Source: Anaerolineales bacterium UBA3940
GTDB lineage: Bacteria > Chloroflexota > Anaerolineae > Aggregatilineales > UBA3940
Assembly: GCA_002385675.1 (NCBI GenBank)
Contig: DGDY01000242.1
Coordinates: 1 to 13,466, forward strand
Length of the DNA: 13,466 nucleotides
Direction: 5' to 3'
Positions 7,812 through 13,406 of the stretch are shown piece by piece; position 1 is the first letter of the stretch, and each line of letters starts with the position of its first letter. The translations under genes and the position numbers were made by a program. The notes beneath the pieces were generated by a model. That model saw only the letters and a program-made list of their open reading frames with translations. It made no database searches and had not been told where the DNA came from.

Positions 7812-7821
7812 GCCTGCAGGC
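7812..7821 (+). repeat. 10-bp palindrome GCCTGCAGGC
   Basis: This is a perfect palindrome. Its flank, read in complement as CTCGTGCCTGCAGG, resembles GCGAGTGCCTGCGG at 7691-7704, adding to the repeated-motif pattern of the region. Confidence 0.3.
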
Positions 7822-7870
7822 ACGAGAACGCTTCCTCAACGGAACCAGCGAGTTTGCACATGTGGAATAG

Positions 7871-7885
7871 GGGTACCTGGTACCC
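7871..7885 (+). promoter_or_regulatory. 15-bp palindrome just upstream of the tandem winged-helix gene
   Basis: GGGTACC-T-GGTACCC has perfect 7-bp arms around one base and ends 20 bp before the GTG start, next to the ribosome-binding site (AGAGG, 7896-7900). The position suits an operator for autoregulation, for example by the downstream DNA-binding protein. Confidence 0.45.
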
Positions 7886-7905
7886 GGCTGGGAAAAGAGG
7901 GAGCC

Positions 7906-9312
7906 GTGACCGATCAAGTCTCTCCGAACACGACCGCCAGCGACGAACGTCGTCATGCCTTCTTCATCCTCGACAACGCGCTGATCGATGATCACAGCCT
8001 CACGCCCCACGAGGGGTGGCTCTACGCCGTGATCGTGCGTCACGTGAACTACCAGACCAATGTGGCCTTTCCGAGCCATAACACGCTCGCCCGCAAGAGC
8101 GGGATGAGCCGCCGCAGCGTGATCCGGTACATTCAGCGCCTGGAAGAGTTGGGCCTCATCCGGCGCACCAAACGGTGGCGCGAGAACACGAAGGAACATA
8201 CCAGCAACCACTATGAGATCGTGCACCTCCCTGCCGACATGAGTGAGCAGCTCCTCCTGGCCAATGAGCAGCTACCGTACGATCCAGAGCAGTCGCGCGG
8301 CATTGACAAGCGGTATCACCCTTATTTCATGGTGGACCACGCCGTCGTCGATCGCTATGGTCTCACGCCCTACGAGGGCTGGCTGTACCTCGTCATCATC
8401 CGGTTCGTGAACCGGCGGTTGGGGTACGCCTTCCCCAGTCTCAGCCGGTTGGCTGAGACGACCAACATGAGCGTCACCAGCGTCAAGAAGTACCTCCGCT
8501 CGCTCGAAGACAAGGGGCTGATCCGCCGCATCCAGCAGTACTCCGAATTCGGGGGCTTGGCACCGAACCACTACGAGGTCCTTCCTGTTGTAGACAAGGA
8601 AGCACCCGGTGAGGAACCGGGAGGTAGGTCGTCAGAGACACTACCTCAGACGCCTGAATCACCACCTGTAGGGCGCGAGGGACACCACCTTGGACAGCCG
8701 GATCACTACGATGGGGCGCCAGAGACACTACCTCAGACGGAAGAGACACCACCTGTAGGGCGCGAGGGACACCACCTTGGGCACGCGCGGCACCCTAAAA
8801 AGACGTATTTAAACAGAGGAGATCAGGTTGACCAAACCGACAAAAATAAACAACCCGAGGAGAAGGCTCTAAAAGAGAGAGATCCGGCGCGAAGCGCCGG
8901 ACAAGGCGACGAGCGACCCGATCCGTCCCATAACGTAAGCGCGACCTCAAACGTCGAGGAGGCAACTACCCCTCTCTCAGAGACATTATCTTCTTCTCAG
9001 GAAGATAGCTTTGACATTTTCTGCCAGCAGCTCGCCGATATCTGCAAGCTCGATCTGGACCTCAACAAAAGCAAGAACATAGTCATAAAGGCAGCAAAGG
9101 AGCTGTGGAAAAACGGCAACGGCTATACCACGGCCGATTTAAAGATATTCGAGCGCTATTGGTATGCGGAGACGTGGCAGGGGCGGAAAGGTGATGTACC
9201 GACTATTACTGAGGTTTTGTTGACTATACGAAAGGCGCTTGACTCCCAAACAGCCAAGGAGGAAGACCCGCTGCGCCTGATCCGCGGCTACGAGGACATC
9301 ATCAACTACTAA
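7906..9312 (+). CDS. Tandem winged-helix DNA-binding protein, replication-initiator-like
   Basis: The 468-residue protein carries two copies of one HTH_36-type winged-helix domain (about 18-107 and 136-226). Both show LTPxEGWLY, then AFPS..LA, a recognition-helix region (MSRRSVIRYIQRLEELGLIRR and MSVTSVKKYLRSLEDKGLIRR) and an NHYEV/I wing strand. Residues 230-360 are a hydrophilic linker containing a repeated 20-odd-residue block. Residues 366-468 are helical and AT-richer in codon use. Plasmid and phage replication initiators and helicase-loader-like proteins often pair such domains with a disordered linker and helical C-terminus, so a replication or regulatory role is inferred; no catalytic motif is visible. 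The start is GTG at 7906 with AGAGG 5 nt upstream. It stops 5 bp before the convergent membrane-protein gene. A transcriptional regulator is the main alternative. Confidence 0.85.
   Translation: MTDQVSPNTTASDERRHAFFILDNALIDDHSLTPHEGWLYAVIVRHVNYQTNVAFPSHNTLARKSGMSRRSVIRYIQRLEELGLIRRTKRWRENTKEHTSNHYEIVHLPADMSEQLLLANEQLPYDPEQSRGIDKRYHPYFMVDHAVVDRYGLTPYEGWLYLVIIRFVNRRLGYAFPSLSRLAETTNMSVTSVKKYLRSLEDKGLIRRIQQYSEFGGLAPNHYEVLPVVDKEAPGEEPGGRSSETLPQTPESPPVGREGHHLGQPDHYDGAPETLPQTEETPPVGREGHHLGHARHPKKTYLNRGDQVDQTDKNKQPEEKALKERDPARSAGQGDERPDPSHNVSATSNVEEATTPLSETLSSSQEDSFDIFCQQLADICKLDLDLNKSKNIVIKAAKELWKNGNGYTTADLKIFERYWYAETWQGRKGDVPTITEVLLTIRKALDSQTAKEEDPLRLIRGYEDIINY
8633..8780 (+). repeat. Two 61-bp direct repeats in the linker-coding region
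   Basis: Copies at 8633-8693 and 8720-8780 match at 56 of 61 positions, offset 87 bp (29 codons), so the frame is kept. They encode ETLPQTPESPPVGREGHHLG and ETLPQTEETPPVGREGHHLG. The five differences cluster in one 9-bp patch. This suggests a fairly recent duplication. Confidence 0.9.
8883..8901 (+). repeat. GC-rich 8-3-8 hairpin inside the winged-helix gene
   Basis: TCCGGCGC-GAA-GCGCCGGA is a perfect stem with a GAA loop, within codons for the linker (around residues 326-332). It marks the passage from GC-rich to AT-richer coding sequence. No T-run follows. Confidence 0.5.
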
Positions 9313-9317
9313 GCGGG

Positions 9318-9713
9318 CTACTTCAATCCGGAGTGCAAGAAGCTGCTGATAAACTGACGCTGGAAGACCAGGAATACGATCAGCAGCGGCGCGGCGATGA
9401 TCATCGTGGCGGCCATCACAGTAGCGATCTGGCGGCATTCCCGGCATCCCCGCCGGGTACGCTCAAGACGTGCCTCAAGCTTCGGGAGTGTGTCTTTCAA
9501 GAACGCGATAGCCTGCTCGTCAGCGCGCTTTAGATACGCCGCTTCCACCCGTGTCGGATCGCGAGCCTGGTCCTCTGTTAGCCACCCTTCAGCAATCAGC
9601 TCCTGCGCCCAATCGTCGAACGGGTCACCTTCTCGCGGCTTGTCGGCTGACTCTGCCGGTGGTGAAGGCATGTCGCCCAGCTGCCGCTTCAGCGCATCGA
9701 ATTCGGCTTCCAT
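9318..9713 (-). CDS. Small hypothetical membrane protein with a Cys pair
   Basis: I do not recognise a family. The 131 residues comprise an acidic N-terminal half (DPFDDWAQELIAEGWLTEDQA, 30-50), a probable coiled-coil helix (about 55-88, AYLKRADEQAIAFLKDTLPKLEARLERTRR), a C-x-x-C pair (C90, C93) and one hydrophobic segment (96-117) before a short tail. It would sit in the membrane with most of the chain on one side. The ATG at 9713 is 9 bp after the upstream stop, so it is probably cotranscribed with the HTH gene. In a phage-like setting a holin-like or structural-assembly role is possible but unsupported. Confidence 0.65.
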   Translation of the reverse strand: MEAEFDALKRQLGDMPSPPAESADKPREGDPFDDWAQELIAEGWLTEDQARDPTRVEAAYLKRADEQAIAFLKDTLPKLEARLERTRRGCRECRQIATVMAATMIIAAPLLIVFLVFQRQFISSFLHSGLK

Positions 9714-9722
9714 CTCAGGTCG

Positions 9723-10169
9723 TCACTCACGGCTGCTTTTCGCTTTCGGGTTGGCCGGGACGGTGATGTAGGTGATCGGGACCGGGCGCGTCGATTCCCC
9801 GCCCTGGACCTCCATCACGTGCCGGCCGTAGGCCTGCGCGTAACGTCGCTCCAGCTTCCAGGCAGCCGCTTGCCAGGTACCTTCCTGCGCGGCTTGCTCA
9901 ATGCGGGCCAGCCAGGTCACAGCCGCATCACCTTCAGCTTTTTTGAGGGCCTCGAAAAACTCGACATACGGCCGCTCGCTCTCGCGCATCTTATGCCGCT
10001 TGGAGCGTTGAATCCGGTCCAATTCCTTCTGGCCGCGAAGGCGCCATCGGTTCATTGTGTCATAGTGGACACCACCGTAGTTCGCCGCCAGCTCATATGT
10101 CGCACCCAGACGGATAGCCTGTATGATACGCTCCTGGGTCTCTGGCGTTAACTTCGTTGGTCGTCCCAT
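9723..10169 (-). CDS. Small HTH protein resembling phage terminase small subunits
   Basis: This 148-residue protein opens MGRPTKLTPETQERIIQAIR, followed by a helix-turn-helix (about 24-47) with YELAANYGGVHYDTMNRW. The middle part is a charged helix. GTWQAAAWKLERRYAQAYGR (about 97-116) resembles the block G-x-W-x-A-x-x-W-x-LERR seen in phage-encoded HTH and terminase small-subunit-like proteins. Those recognise packaging sites and recruit the large subunit; no large subunit is in the window. I prefer ATG at 10169, with GGAGG 9 nt upstream, to the GTG at 10178 that abuts that site. A transcription factor or transposase-like HTH protein is the alternative. Confidence 0.7.
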   Translation of the reverse strand: MGRPTKLTPETQERIIQAIRLGATYELAANYGGVHYDTMNRWRLRGQKELDRIQRSKRHKMRESERPYVEFFEALKKAEGDAAVTWLARIEQAAQEGTWQAAAWKLERRYAQAYGRHVMEVQGGESTRPVPITYITVPANPKAKSSRE

Positions 10170-10174
10170 AAGTC

Positions 10175-10282
10175 TCACCCTCCACTGCTTTCTGTCTCCT
10201 TTCCCGTGCTGGCTAGTTTACCGGGTCCCGATCGCGAAGTGGTAGTCTGCCGAGGTCGCCGTTCATCCAGGACGGTCACCAC
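10175..10282 (-). CDS. Possible 35-residue small ORF between the primase and HTH genes
   Basis: The open frame begins GTG GTG ACC GTC and reads MVTVLDERRPRQTTTSRSG onward, ending TGA just ahead of the HTH gene's ATG. The frame stays open further upstream with protein-like residues (SSAASKLRQ) but no good start. No clear ribosome-binding site is seen. It may be a real small gene, a remnant or chance. Confidence 0.25.
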   Translation of the reverse strand: MVTVLDERRPRQTTTSRSGPGKLASTGKETESSGG

Positions 10283-10311
10283 CTGGCGCAGCTTACTCGC
10301 CGCTGCACTGC

Positions 10312-10446
10312 TTATCGTTCCGGCCCACCTCCGCTCTTCGGGTGCGGGGGCAAATCGGGCTGAATAGGCGGCGTCCAGTCAATCAACTTCCACGGTGCAC
10401 CAGACGGCAGGGTGATGACGTGCGGTTGCTGCTCCGTGCCTTGCTC
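10312..10446 (-). pseudogene. Coding-like, in-frame continuation after the primase stop
   Basis: Directly after the primase TGA (10447-10449) the same frame runs 44 codons to TAA (10312-10314). It includes EQQPHVITLPSGAPWKLIDW and then TPPIQPDLPPHPKSGGGPER. By hand count about 70% of third positions are G or C, like neighbouring genes. There is no ATG or GTG in the frame, and its only TTG is at codon 21. It may be the former C-terminus of the primase cut by a nonsense change, a separate small gene with an unusual start, or a readthrough extension. Confidence 0.45.
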
Positions 10447-13005
10447 TCACTGTTGCAGACGTCTGCAACGCTTGCCGTCCAGATCAGCGTGGCGCTGCTC
10501 GTGGGCTTGTTCGACAGGTACCTCGGTGACGCCGATATCTGCTGCATCGACCAACACCGGCGGCCATTCACCCTCGCCGTACTCGGCGGCGATGAGCCGC
10601 GCCTGCTGGACGACCCCTTGCCACACGTCCGACAATGGAAAGACCGCCCCGCTTTGCTGGCTGATGTACACACGCGGCGAACTTTCCGGCATAGGAGCCA
10701 ACCCGAACAGCGCCGCCCGCATCGCGCCCTGCTTGCGAACCCAGAGATCGACGAGAGTGGGCTGCTTCTCCGGCTTCTCGATCTTACGTGCAGCTCGCGC
10801 GCGGGCCTGCTGCTCGCGCACTTCCTCCCGCGCGGCGCGGTCGGCCTCGGTCAACAGATCGCCCCGCTTTTCAATGGTGCGTGTCCAGATGCTCACGCGC
10901 GCCTGTGGTCTGCCGCCATGCGCATCGAGCCAGGCCTCGACGTTCTCACGTTCTGCAAGCATGCTCGATAGCCGCAGCTCCGTTCCATCCGCGGCGATCA
11001 GCTTGACCCGCCCACGCACCAGCGCAGTTTTGTCCTGGCGCGCGATTTGTGGAAGGACCGGCAGATCGGGGTTAAGCGGCGCGGGCTCACTCCACACCGG
11101 GACGCTGAAAATGCCGCGTCGCTCGGCGCTCTGGCGATGCGCGGCCAGGGTGCGGCCGGTTCGGTCAATCGCGTCGTAGCGATCTTCCCGCACACCGTCG
11201 CGCAACTGCGGGTCCAACTCGTCCACGGCGTCGCGGTACTCGCTCGCATTGGAGAACGTCGTGCCCGGTGGAAAAGTCAGCGGCCGGTAGGCCCCGGCCA
11301 GGATGCCGTCAGCGTCGATGCTCCTGCGGATGTAGGCCATTCGACGATCCAGAACCTGCAACGCCTCGCGGAGCCGAGCGTCATGCTGCTCGTAGAGCGG
11401 CTGGCTAACGTCGTCGATCACGGCAATGTCGTCGAGCGTCACACCGTACTGCGCCAACACGTCTTCCAGGCTGATCGCCTCAGCAGGAAGATCCTCATAT
11501 TCAGAGACAAGCAGCGCCCGCCACGCCCACTCGCGCAGCCGCCCAAGCCACCGATGCAGCGCTTCACCTACGGGACGGAGGACGAAGCGTTCTGCAGGAC
11601 GACCACGAGACTGCGGATTTTTTTGCAAATTTTTTCCACCAAGAGACATCGTATGGTGGAAAATTTTTGCGAAAAAATCCTCGCTCGCCGGGTGTTCCAG
11701 CCCTCGACGGATAGTGTGCTCGTTCACGCCGAACGGATTTATGTCTGCGAGTTCGCGGATTGTGGTTCCGACGTCTGGGTCGATCAGCCCGACCAGAACC
11801 GACTCATTGTAGGCGTGGAGGGTAGCGAACAGCGCGCCCGTTTGCTTGATGCGCGCCCCTTTGATGCTGGTCCAGGGGTTGAGATGCACGCCCAGGCCAT
11901 AGCCGTTGCGATTCGCCACCAGCGCTTCGGGGATGCCGCGCGGGAAGTAGCGCAGCGCGGCGTAATCGACCGGCTCCGGCCGCGGTTGACGCCGTCCAGA
12001 CGTCTGTACGGGGCGCCGCTCGACGGCGACATCGCGGGCGATCTGGCTGACGTCGATGCCCAGATGCTCGGCCAGGTCCACCCAGCGCGTGAGTTGCCCC
12101 CGGTGCTTGCCCATGCACCCGCCGATCGGGCTGCCCGGCTCTGGGCTGAATAGGAAGTCCTTCCCCTCTGGACGGTGATCCAACGGGCAGTTGAAAACGC
12201 CAGGCTTATTTCCCCGCTTGACCAGGGCCGCGGCGATCGCGGCGCGGGTGCGGGCCTCCACTTCTAATAGCTCGCTCACATCAGAGGGCAGATCGACGGC
12301 CCGGGCAGTCTGGGGAAGCACCGGCGCGGCGCGCACTGGCTCAGGCAGCGCCAGTGGCCGGCAAGCCATCAGGGCTTCACGCAACTCCCCTGCCCCTACG
12401 GCCAGGAGCAGCGTGCCCACGTCGCCACCGTCGCCGAGATCGGCCGGCAGCTCGCGCACGTCCAGCATGATCTCGGTTTCGGTCAGCAGATCGCGCAGCT
12501 TAGCCGCGTGCTTCAACCCAGCCTCGTCACGATCGGGCCAGATCAGGATGCGCGTAACGCCCAGCGTGCGGAGCTGGTCTACGTGATAAGCGTAGAACTT
12601 CCCCGCGCCCAGCATCGTCGCCGTAGCATGAGTGAATCCGGCCTCGTGCAATGCCCAAACGTCAGGCTCGCCTTCGGCCAGAATCAATGCGCCGCCGGCA
12701 TCAGCGACATGGCGCGCAAGCTCGCCGCGCGGGTCGTAGAAGGGCACTGGATCGGGCTTGATGCCCGCCTGAGGTTTACCACCCTTGCCCCAGAGGTATT
12801 TCGCGCCCCTTTGCCCTGGCAGTGCCTTAAAGCGCTCGATCTCGGAGTTCGAAGCAAGCGGATAACGCAAGTAGCTACCCGCCGGCCGAATGCCGAAATA
12901 GGTGATCGTTTTGTCGCTTAGGCCTCGTGCATAGAGGGCCTTGAGCCAGCGAGGGGTATTGATAGAGGGTTGCCGGAAGGCGTGAGAAGATGATATAATG
13001 GACAT
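10447..13005 (-). CDS. Toprim primase-like protein with downstream zinc-ligand motif and HTH
   Basis: The 852-residue protein begins with a segment (1-95) like the Toprim N-subdomain of primases (SYLRYPLASNSEIERFKAL, then a KYLWGKGG turn). The Toprim domain (about 104-190) has AEGEPD (E111, D115) and WPDRDEAG (D158, D160), the metal-binding residues used by DnaG-type primases. A C-x3-H, 19 residues, C-x3-H set (C273, H277, C297, H301) recalls the primase zinc ribbon but lies after Toprim. A helix-turn-helix-like segment (about 410-436, TTIRELADINPFGVNEHTIRRGLE) follows. Residues 480-852 are mostly helical and charged and I do not recognise them. No helicase motifs are present. A 66-bp AT-rich palindrome is inside the gene. 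The ATG at 13005 overlaps an upstream open frame (TGATG) and has AGGAG 11 nt before it, rather far. It probably primes replication of the mobile element. Confidence 0.82.
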   Translation of the reverse strand: MSIISSSHAFRQPSINTPRWLKALYARGLSDKTITYFGIRPAGSYLRYPLASNSEIERFKALPGQRGAKYLWGKGGKPQAGIKPDPVPFYDPRGELARHVADAGGALILAEGEPDVWALHEAGFTHATATMLGAGKFYAYHVDQLRTLGVTRILIWPDRDEAGLKHAAKLRDLLTETEIMLDVRELPADLGDGGDVGTLLLAVGAGELREALMACRPLALPEPVRAAPVLPQTARAVDLPSDVSELLEVEARTRAAIAAALVKRGNKPGVFNCPLDHRPEGKDFLFSPEPGSPIGGCMGKHRGQLTRWVDLAEHLGIDVSQIARDVAVERRPVQTSGRRQPRPEPVDYAALRYFPRGIPEALVANRNGYGLGVHLNPWTSIKGARIKQTGALFATLHAYNESVLVGLIDPDVGTTIRELADINPFGVNEHTIRRGLEHPASEDFFAKIFHHTMSLGGKNLQKNPQSRGRPAERFVLRPVGEALHRWLGRLREWAWRALLVSEYEDLPAEAISLEDVLAQYGVTLDDIAVIDDVSQPLYEQHDARLREALQVLDRRMAYIRRSIDADGILAGAYRPLTFPPGTTFSNASEYRDAVDELDPQLRDGVREDRYDAIDRTGRTLAAHRQSAERRGIFSVPVWSEPAPLNPDLPVLPQIARQDKTALVRGRVKLIAADGTELRLSSMLAERENVEAWLDAHGGRPQARVSIWTRTIEKRGDLLTEADRAAREEVREQQARARAARKIEKPEKQPTLVDLWVRKQGAMRAALFGLAPMPESSPRVYISQQSGAVFPLSDVWQGVVQQARLIAAEYGEGEWPPVLVDAADIGVTEVPVEQAHEQRHADLDGKRCRRLQQ
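10452..10469. repeat. Perfect 18-bp palindrome at the primase 3' end
   Basis: GTTGCAGACGTCTGCAAC equals its own reverse complement. It occupies codons just before the primase stop, with two bases between it and the TGA. With no loop it suits a dimeric protein-binding site better than an RNA hairpin. No T-run follows on either strand. Confidence 0.6.
11615..11680. repeat. 66-bp AT-rich palindrome inside the primase gene
   Basis: Arms of 27 bp (11615-11641 and 11654-11680) pair at 24 of 27 positions around a 12-nt loop (11642-11653). Each arm starts GGATTTTTT and ends TTTTCCACCA on its own strand. The arms are far more AT-rich than the surrounding gene. The 66-bp length is a multiple of three, so the frame is kept; it encodes about residues 442-464, including DFFAKIFHHTMSLGGKNLQK. 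Confidence 0.9.
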
Positions 13006-13029
13006 CAGTGACGTGACTCCTCTTCACGT

Positions 13030-13158
13030 TCACCCAAGGTCGCTGCCGCCGCAAACGGCGAGTGACCACCAACAACATTGCGCTCTCGTTGCCACGGGGG
13101 CGCTTTTGTTGTTGCCGAACTGAGTGTTCGAGAAACGAACTGCAGAGCGTGGACCCAT
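13030..13158 (-). CDS. Possible 42-residue leader ORF before the primase
   Basis: An ATG at 13158 has GGAG 8 nt upstream and opens 42 codons, starting MGPRSAVRFSNTQFGNNKSA and ending GGSDLG, stopping 24 bp before the primase ATG. The GGAG belongs to the 3' strand of the long helix at 13161-13252, so folding would hide it. It could be a regulatory leader peptide or chance. A rival frame without a start codon runs through the same bases and ends in TGATG at the primase start. Confidence 0.35.
   Translation of the reverse strand: MGPRSAVRFSNTQFGNNKSAPVATRAQCCWWSLAVCGGSDLG
13047..13060 (-). repeat. Short hairpin in the primase leader
   Basis: On the minus strand CGCCG-TTTG-CGGCG forms a 5-bp GC stem 42 nt before the primase ATG. 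No T-run follows, so termination is unlikely. Confidence 0.4.
13070..13114 (-). repeat. Second imperfect inverted repeat in the primase leader
   Basis: CAACAACA and GCGC on one side pair with GCGC and TGTTGTTG on the other, split by a small internal loop, around a 16-nt terminal loop. On the leader RNA this is a further stem between the upstream multi-helix structure and the primase start. Confidence 0.45.
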
Positions 13159-13160
13159 TC

Positions 13161-13252
13161 GGTTCTCTCCGTCAGAGGCGCAGCAACAATGACCGCGCTT
13201 ATGCGGGCATAAGTGACGCGCCGGCGCGGCGCGTCAACCTATGGAGAGAACC
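13161..13252 (-). promoter_or_regulatory. Multi-helix structured element at the 5' end of the primase leader
   Basis: A closing stem of 10 perfect pairs (13161-13170 with 13243-13252) encloses two perfect hairpins that abut with no base between them: a 9-bp stem TGACGCGCC/GGCGCGTCA (13214-13236, 5-nt loop) and a 7-bp stem CTTATGC/GCATAAG (13198-13213, 2-nt loop). GTCA/TGAC (13171-13174, 13190-13193) could add a weaker arm. The predicted transcript starts near 13269, so the element would be the first thing transcribed. Its closing stem holds the GGAG before the leader ORF. It could be a regulatory RNA, or act as DNA (a single-strand origin or recombination substrate). No known riboswitch class is recognised. 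Confidence 0.55.
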
Positions 13253-13275
13253 ATTTTTCCCATCGCTCGTTTAAT

Positions 13276-13304
13276 ATTATAACAATTACCCACTGCATTC
13301 CCAA
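13276..13304 (-). promoter_or_regulatory. Sigma70-type promoter for the primase operon
   Basis: On the minus strand TTGGGA (13299-13304) is followed after exactly 17 bp by a perfect TATAAT (13276-13281). The surrounding 13253-13350 stretch is AT-rich, as promoters usually are. Transcription would begin near 13269 and yield a leader of about 264 nt before the primase ATG. Confidence 0.7.
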
Positions 13305-13329
13305 GCCATAATTCGTTGTTGTTTTGGGT

Positions 13330-13346
13330 TTTACATTTAATGCAAA
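13330..13346. promoter_or_regulatory. 17-bp near-palindrome upstream of the primase promoter
   Basis: TTTACATT-T-AATGCAAA has 8-bp arms with one mismatch and ends about 26 bp upstream of the -35. This location suits an activator or repressor site controlling the element's promoter. No protein can be named. Confidence 0.35.
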
Positions 13347-13406
13347 TTTCTCTCGTAGAAGGACTCCTATTGAGGTTTGCCGCTTTGCATTGCCACATCG
13401 ACATTT

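Larger units (their letters stand above)
7325..7905. other. Non-coding, repeat-rich region ahead of the tandem winged-helix gene
   Basis: No convincing gene lies here on either strand. The left part holds a 6-4-6 inverted repeat TTGCGT-TGAT-ACGCAA (7437-7452) and a CCTCT-AAGA-AGAGG hairpin (7510-7523). The right part (7660-7890) is denser: opposed copies of a GTGCAAAC..TCGC motif, a hairpin, paired TTAGATC sites and two palindromes, each listed separately. It separates the polysaccharide cluster from the mobile-element genes. It may hold an origin, operators or an element junction; no attachment-site duplication was recognised. Confidence 0.45.

Noticed and set aside
7759..8226. Minus-strand open frame of 155 codons
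   Set aside because: Antisense to the first winged-helix domain, which is supported by its internal duplicate; no ribosome-binding site.
10447..10449. TGA read as selenocysteine or as sense
   Set aside because: TGA serves as a normal stop elsewhere here (ancestral methyltransferase), and no SECIS-like stem directly follows it.
10342..10971. Plus-strand open frame of 209 codons
   Set aside because: Shadow of the primase C-terminal coding strand, arginine- and leucine-rich without domain features.
11047..12153. Long plus-strand open frame (368 codons) opposite the primase
   Set aside because: It is antisense to a protein with clear Toprim motifs, shows no family motif, and is expected in GC-rich DNA.
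13243..13260. Plus-strand intrinsic terminator formed by the 10-bp stem and following ATTTTT
   Set aside because: There is no plus-strand gene upstream to terminate, and the distant arms and minus-strand promoter fit a leader structure better.
7303..13406. Attachment-site direct repeat flanking the mobile region
   Set aside because: I compared the two AT-rich edges by eye and saw only short shared Shine-Dalgarno-like stretches, no convincing att core.
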